Positions 63,472 through 64,000 of a stretch of 64,000 nucleotides of DNA are shown here, piece after piece. Positions within the stretch are counted from its first letter, which is position 1. The number at the start of each line of letters is the position of its first letter. Location of the stretch: assembly GCA_942492905.1 (NCBI GenBank), contig OW818657.1:3968001-4032000 (forward strand), read 5' to 3'. This stretch comes from CAIZWU01 sp942492905. GTDB lineage: Bacteria; Verrucomicrobiota; Verrucomicrobiia; Verrucomicrobiales; V1-33. The translations under genes and the position numbers were made by a program. Under the pieces are notes generated by a model, which worked only from the letters and a program-made list of their open reading frames with translations, did not search any database and had not been told where the DNA came from.

Positions 63472-63594
63472 CTAAAACGGCCGCGTCACCGTCACCGGGT
63501 TGCTGCCGCGTTCCGCGCCGGAAGTGAGGCCGGTGGAGAGCTTGTGTGGCGGCACTTCACCAATCACCGTCCCGGACCAGCACTCACCACACAA
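63472..63594 (-). pseudogene. Possible 3' remnant of a gene
   Basis: A short GC-rich island in an AT-richer region. One minus-strand frame reads about 40 codons without a start codon, including VIGEVPPHKLSTGLTSGAER and ending NPVTVTRPF-stop at 63472. It could be the end of a lost gene or a repeat. The flanks carry the inverted repeat TTGTGTGG (63542) and CCACACAA (63587). Confidence 0.25.
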
Positions 63595-63596
63595 TG

Positions 63597-63944
63597 CTAA
63601 TCATTACCTTCCACATCCACCTCATGCAAGGCGGCCTTTAAAATAACTACATTTTTATCCGGATCCTTAAGCATAACAAAGTCATTATACTTCTCGAAAT
63701 CCAACCCACTTTTTTCGACCGTTTGAACGATCCATTCCAAGGATGCTCCAAATTTCAGCATGAGAACTGCGGGCCCCCTTGGTTGAGTGGCTGCTTGTCG
63801 TATGACGATAGAAATAGACCTATCGGCTCCGCATTCGAGATTAATTAATGATTCATGGCTTCCTCCCACCTCTCTGAATTTCAAGCCGCCGACGTAGAAA
63901 CCCCGCATTTGCGAGAGGTTTGGTGAGTCAAGTTCAATTTTCAT
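63597..63944 (-). CDS. Small VOC/glyoxalase-like protein
   Basis: A 115-residue protein with the look of one half of a VOC (glyoxalase/bleomycin-resistance) fold: NLSQMRGFYVGGLKFREVG at the N-terminus and FVMLKDPDKNVVILKAA at the C-terminus, the usual repeat ends. Metal ligands are not clear. Base composition is AT-rich like the neighbouring small gene. Bases 63945-64000 beyond it hold nothing recognisable. Confidence 0.55.
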   Translation of the reverse strand: MKIELDSPNLSQMRGFYVGGLKFREVGGSHESLINLECGADRSISIVIRQAATQPRGPAVLMLKFGASLEWIVQTVEKSGLDFEKYNDFVMLKDPDKNVVILKAALHEVDVEGND

Positions 63945-64000
63945 TTTTAGGGTGAAGTGAGGTTTTTGTTGCAGGGAGTGATGGCGGCAGTCCTACACCA

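Noticed and set aside
63470..63600. Possible integron attC site
   Set aside because: Inverted repeats exist, but the outer GTTRRRY and RYYYAAC core sites are not properly placed.

Overview
The window looks like a chromosomal segment of a Verrucomicrobiota bacterium, most likely class Verrucomicrobiae. Evidence: high GC with strongly C-biased third codon positions, an LL-diaminopimelate aminotransferase (DapL), a type II glutamine synthetase, a DUF1080 secreted protein, a Tat-exported Gfo/Idh/MocA oxidoreductase, and a roughly 2,690-residue secreted protein built from cadherin-like repeats. No rRNA, tRNA, CRISPR array or intact insertion sequence was recognised. The species cannot be named from the sequence alone.

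Layout. 1-3.1 kb: an AlgI/AlgJ-type polysaccharide O-acetylation pair whose membrane acyltransferase gene is broken by a one-base frameshift in a run of six C. 3.4-8.5 kb: glutamine synthetase with a clear terminator, an NlpC/P60 protein, a TPR/secretin-like exported protein, a lone receiver domain and an M23 peptidase pair. 8.7-14.5 kb: XdhC followed by a one-chain xanthine dehydrogenase (XdhA-XdhB fusion), then a DUF1080 protein. 14.6-23.7 kb: the giant secreted phosphoesterase/adhesin-like protein, divergent from an exported TPR protein. 24-32.8 kb: regulation and envelope genes: a DUF6194 protein, a TolC-like protein behind a NarX/NarL-type two-component system, an ECF sigma factor with a coupled membrane protein, a lipoprotein, and a BlaI/BlaR1-like pair. 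32.9-36.5 kb: ammonium transporter and a Tgt enzyme fused to an MnmC-like methyltransferase. 36.5-45.2 kb: one long minus-strand cluster, Gld-like ABC ATPase, permease, GldG-like and DUF4340 proteins, then NAD synthetase and DapL. 45.3-50.9 kb: glycosyltransferase, LolC/E-like permease, MFS transporter and an SGNH-like membrane protein. 51-57.8 kb: oxidoreductase, GNAT/SprT-like/serine acetyltransferase cluster, an ABC ATPase pair and a small exported protein with a textbook terminator. 57.9-62.9 kb: a polytopic membrane protein and an M16 peptidase. 63-64 kb: a GC drop with two small genes, probably the edge of an accessory region.

Shared themes. Nitrogen handling appears three times (glutamine synthetase, Amt, xanthine dehydrogenase with XdhC). 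Envelope and secretion functions dominate the rest. The most unusual items are the Tgt-MnmC-like fusion, the nested domain insertion inside the giant phosphoesterase, the fused XdhAB, the algI frameshift, the reduced BlaI/BlaR1 pair with a 22-bp dyad nearby, and the Gld-like ABC operon joined to NAD and lysine/peptidoglycan biosynthesis genes. No stretch without a gene exceeds about 300 bases; the longer intergenic regions are described under the nearest feature.
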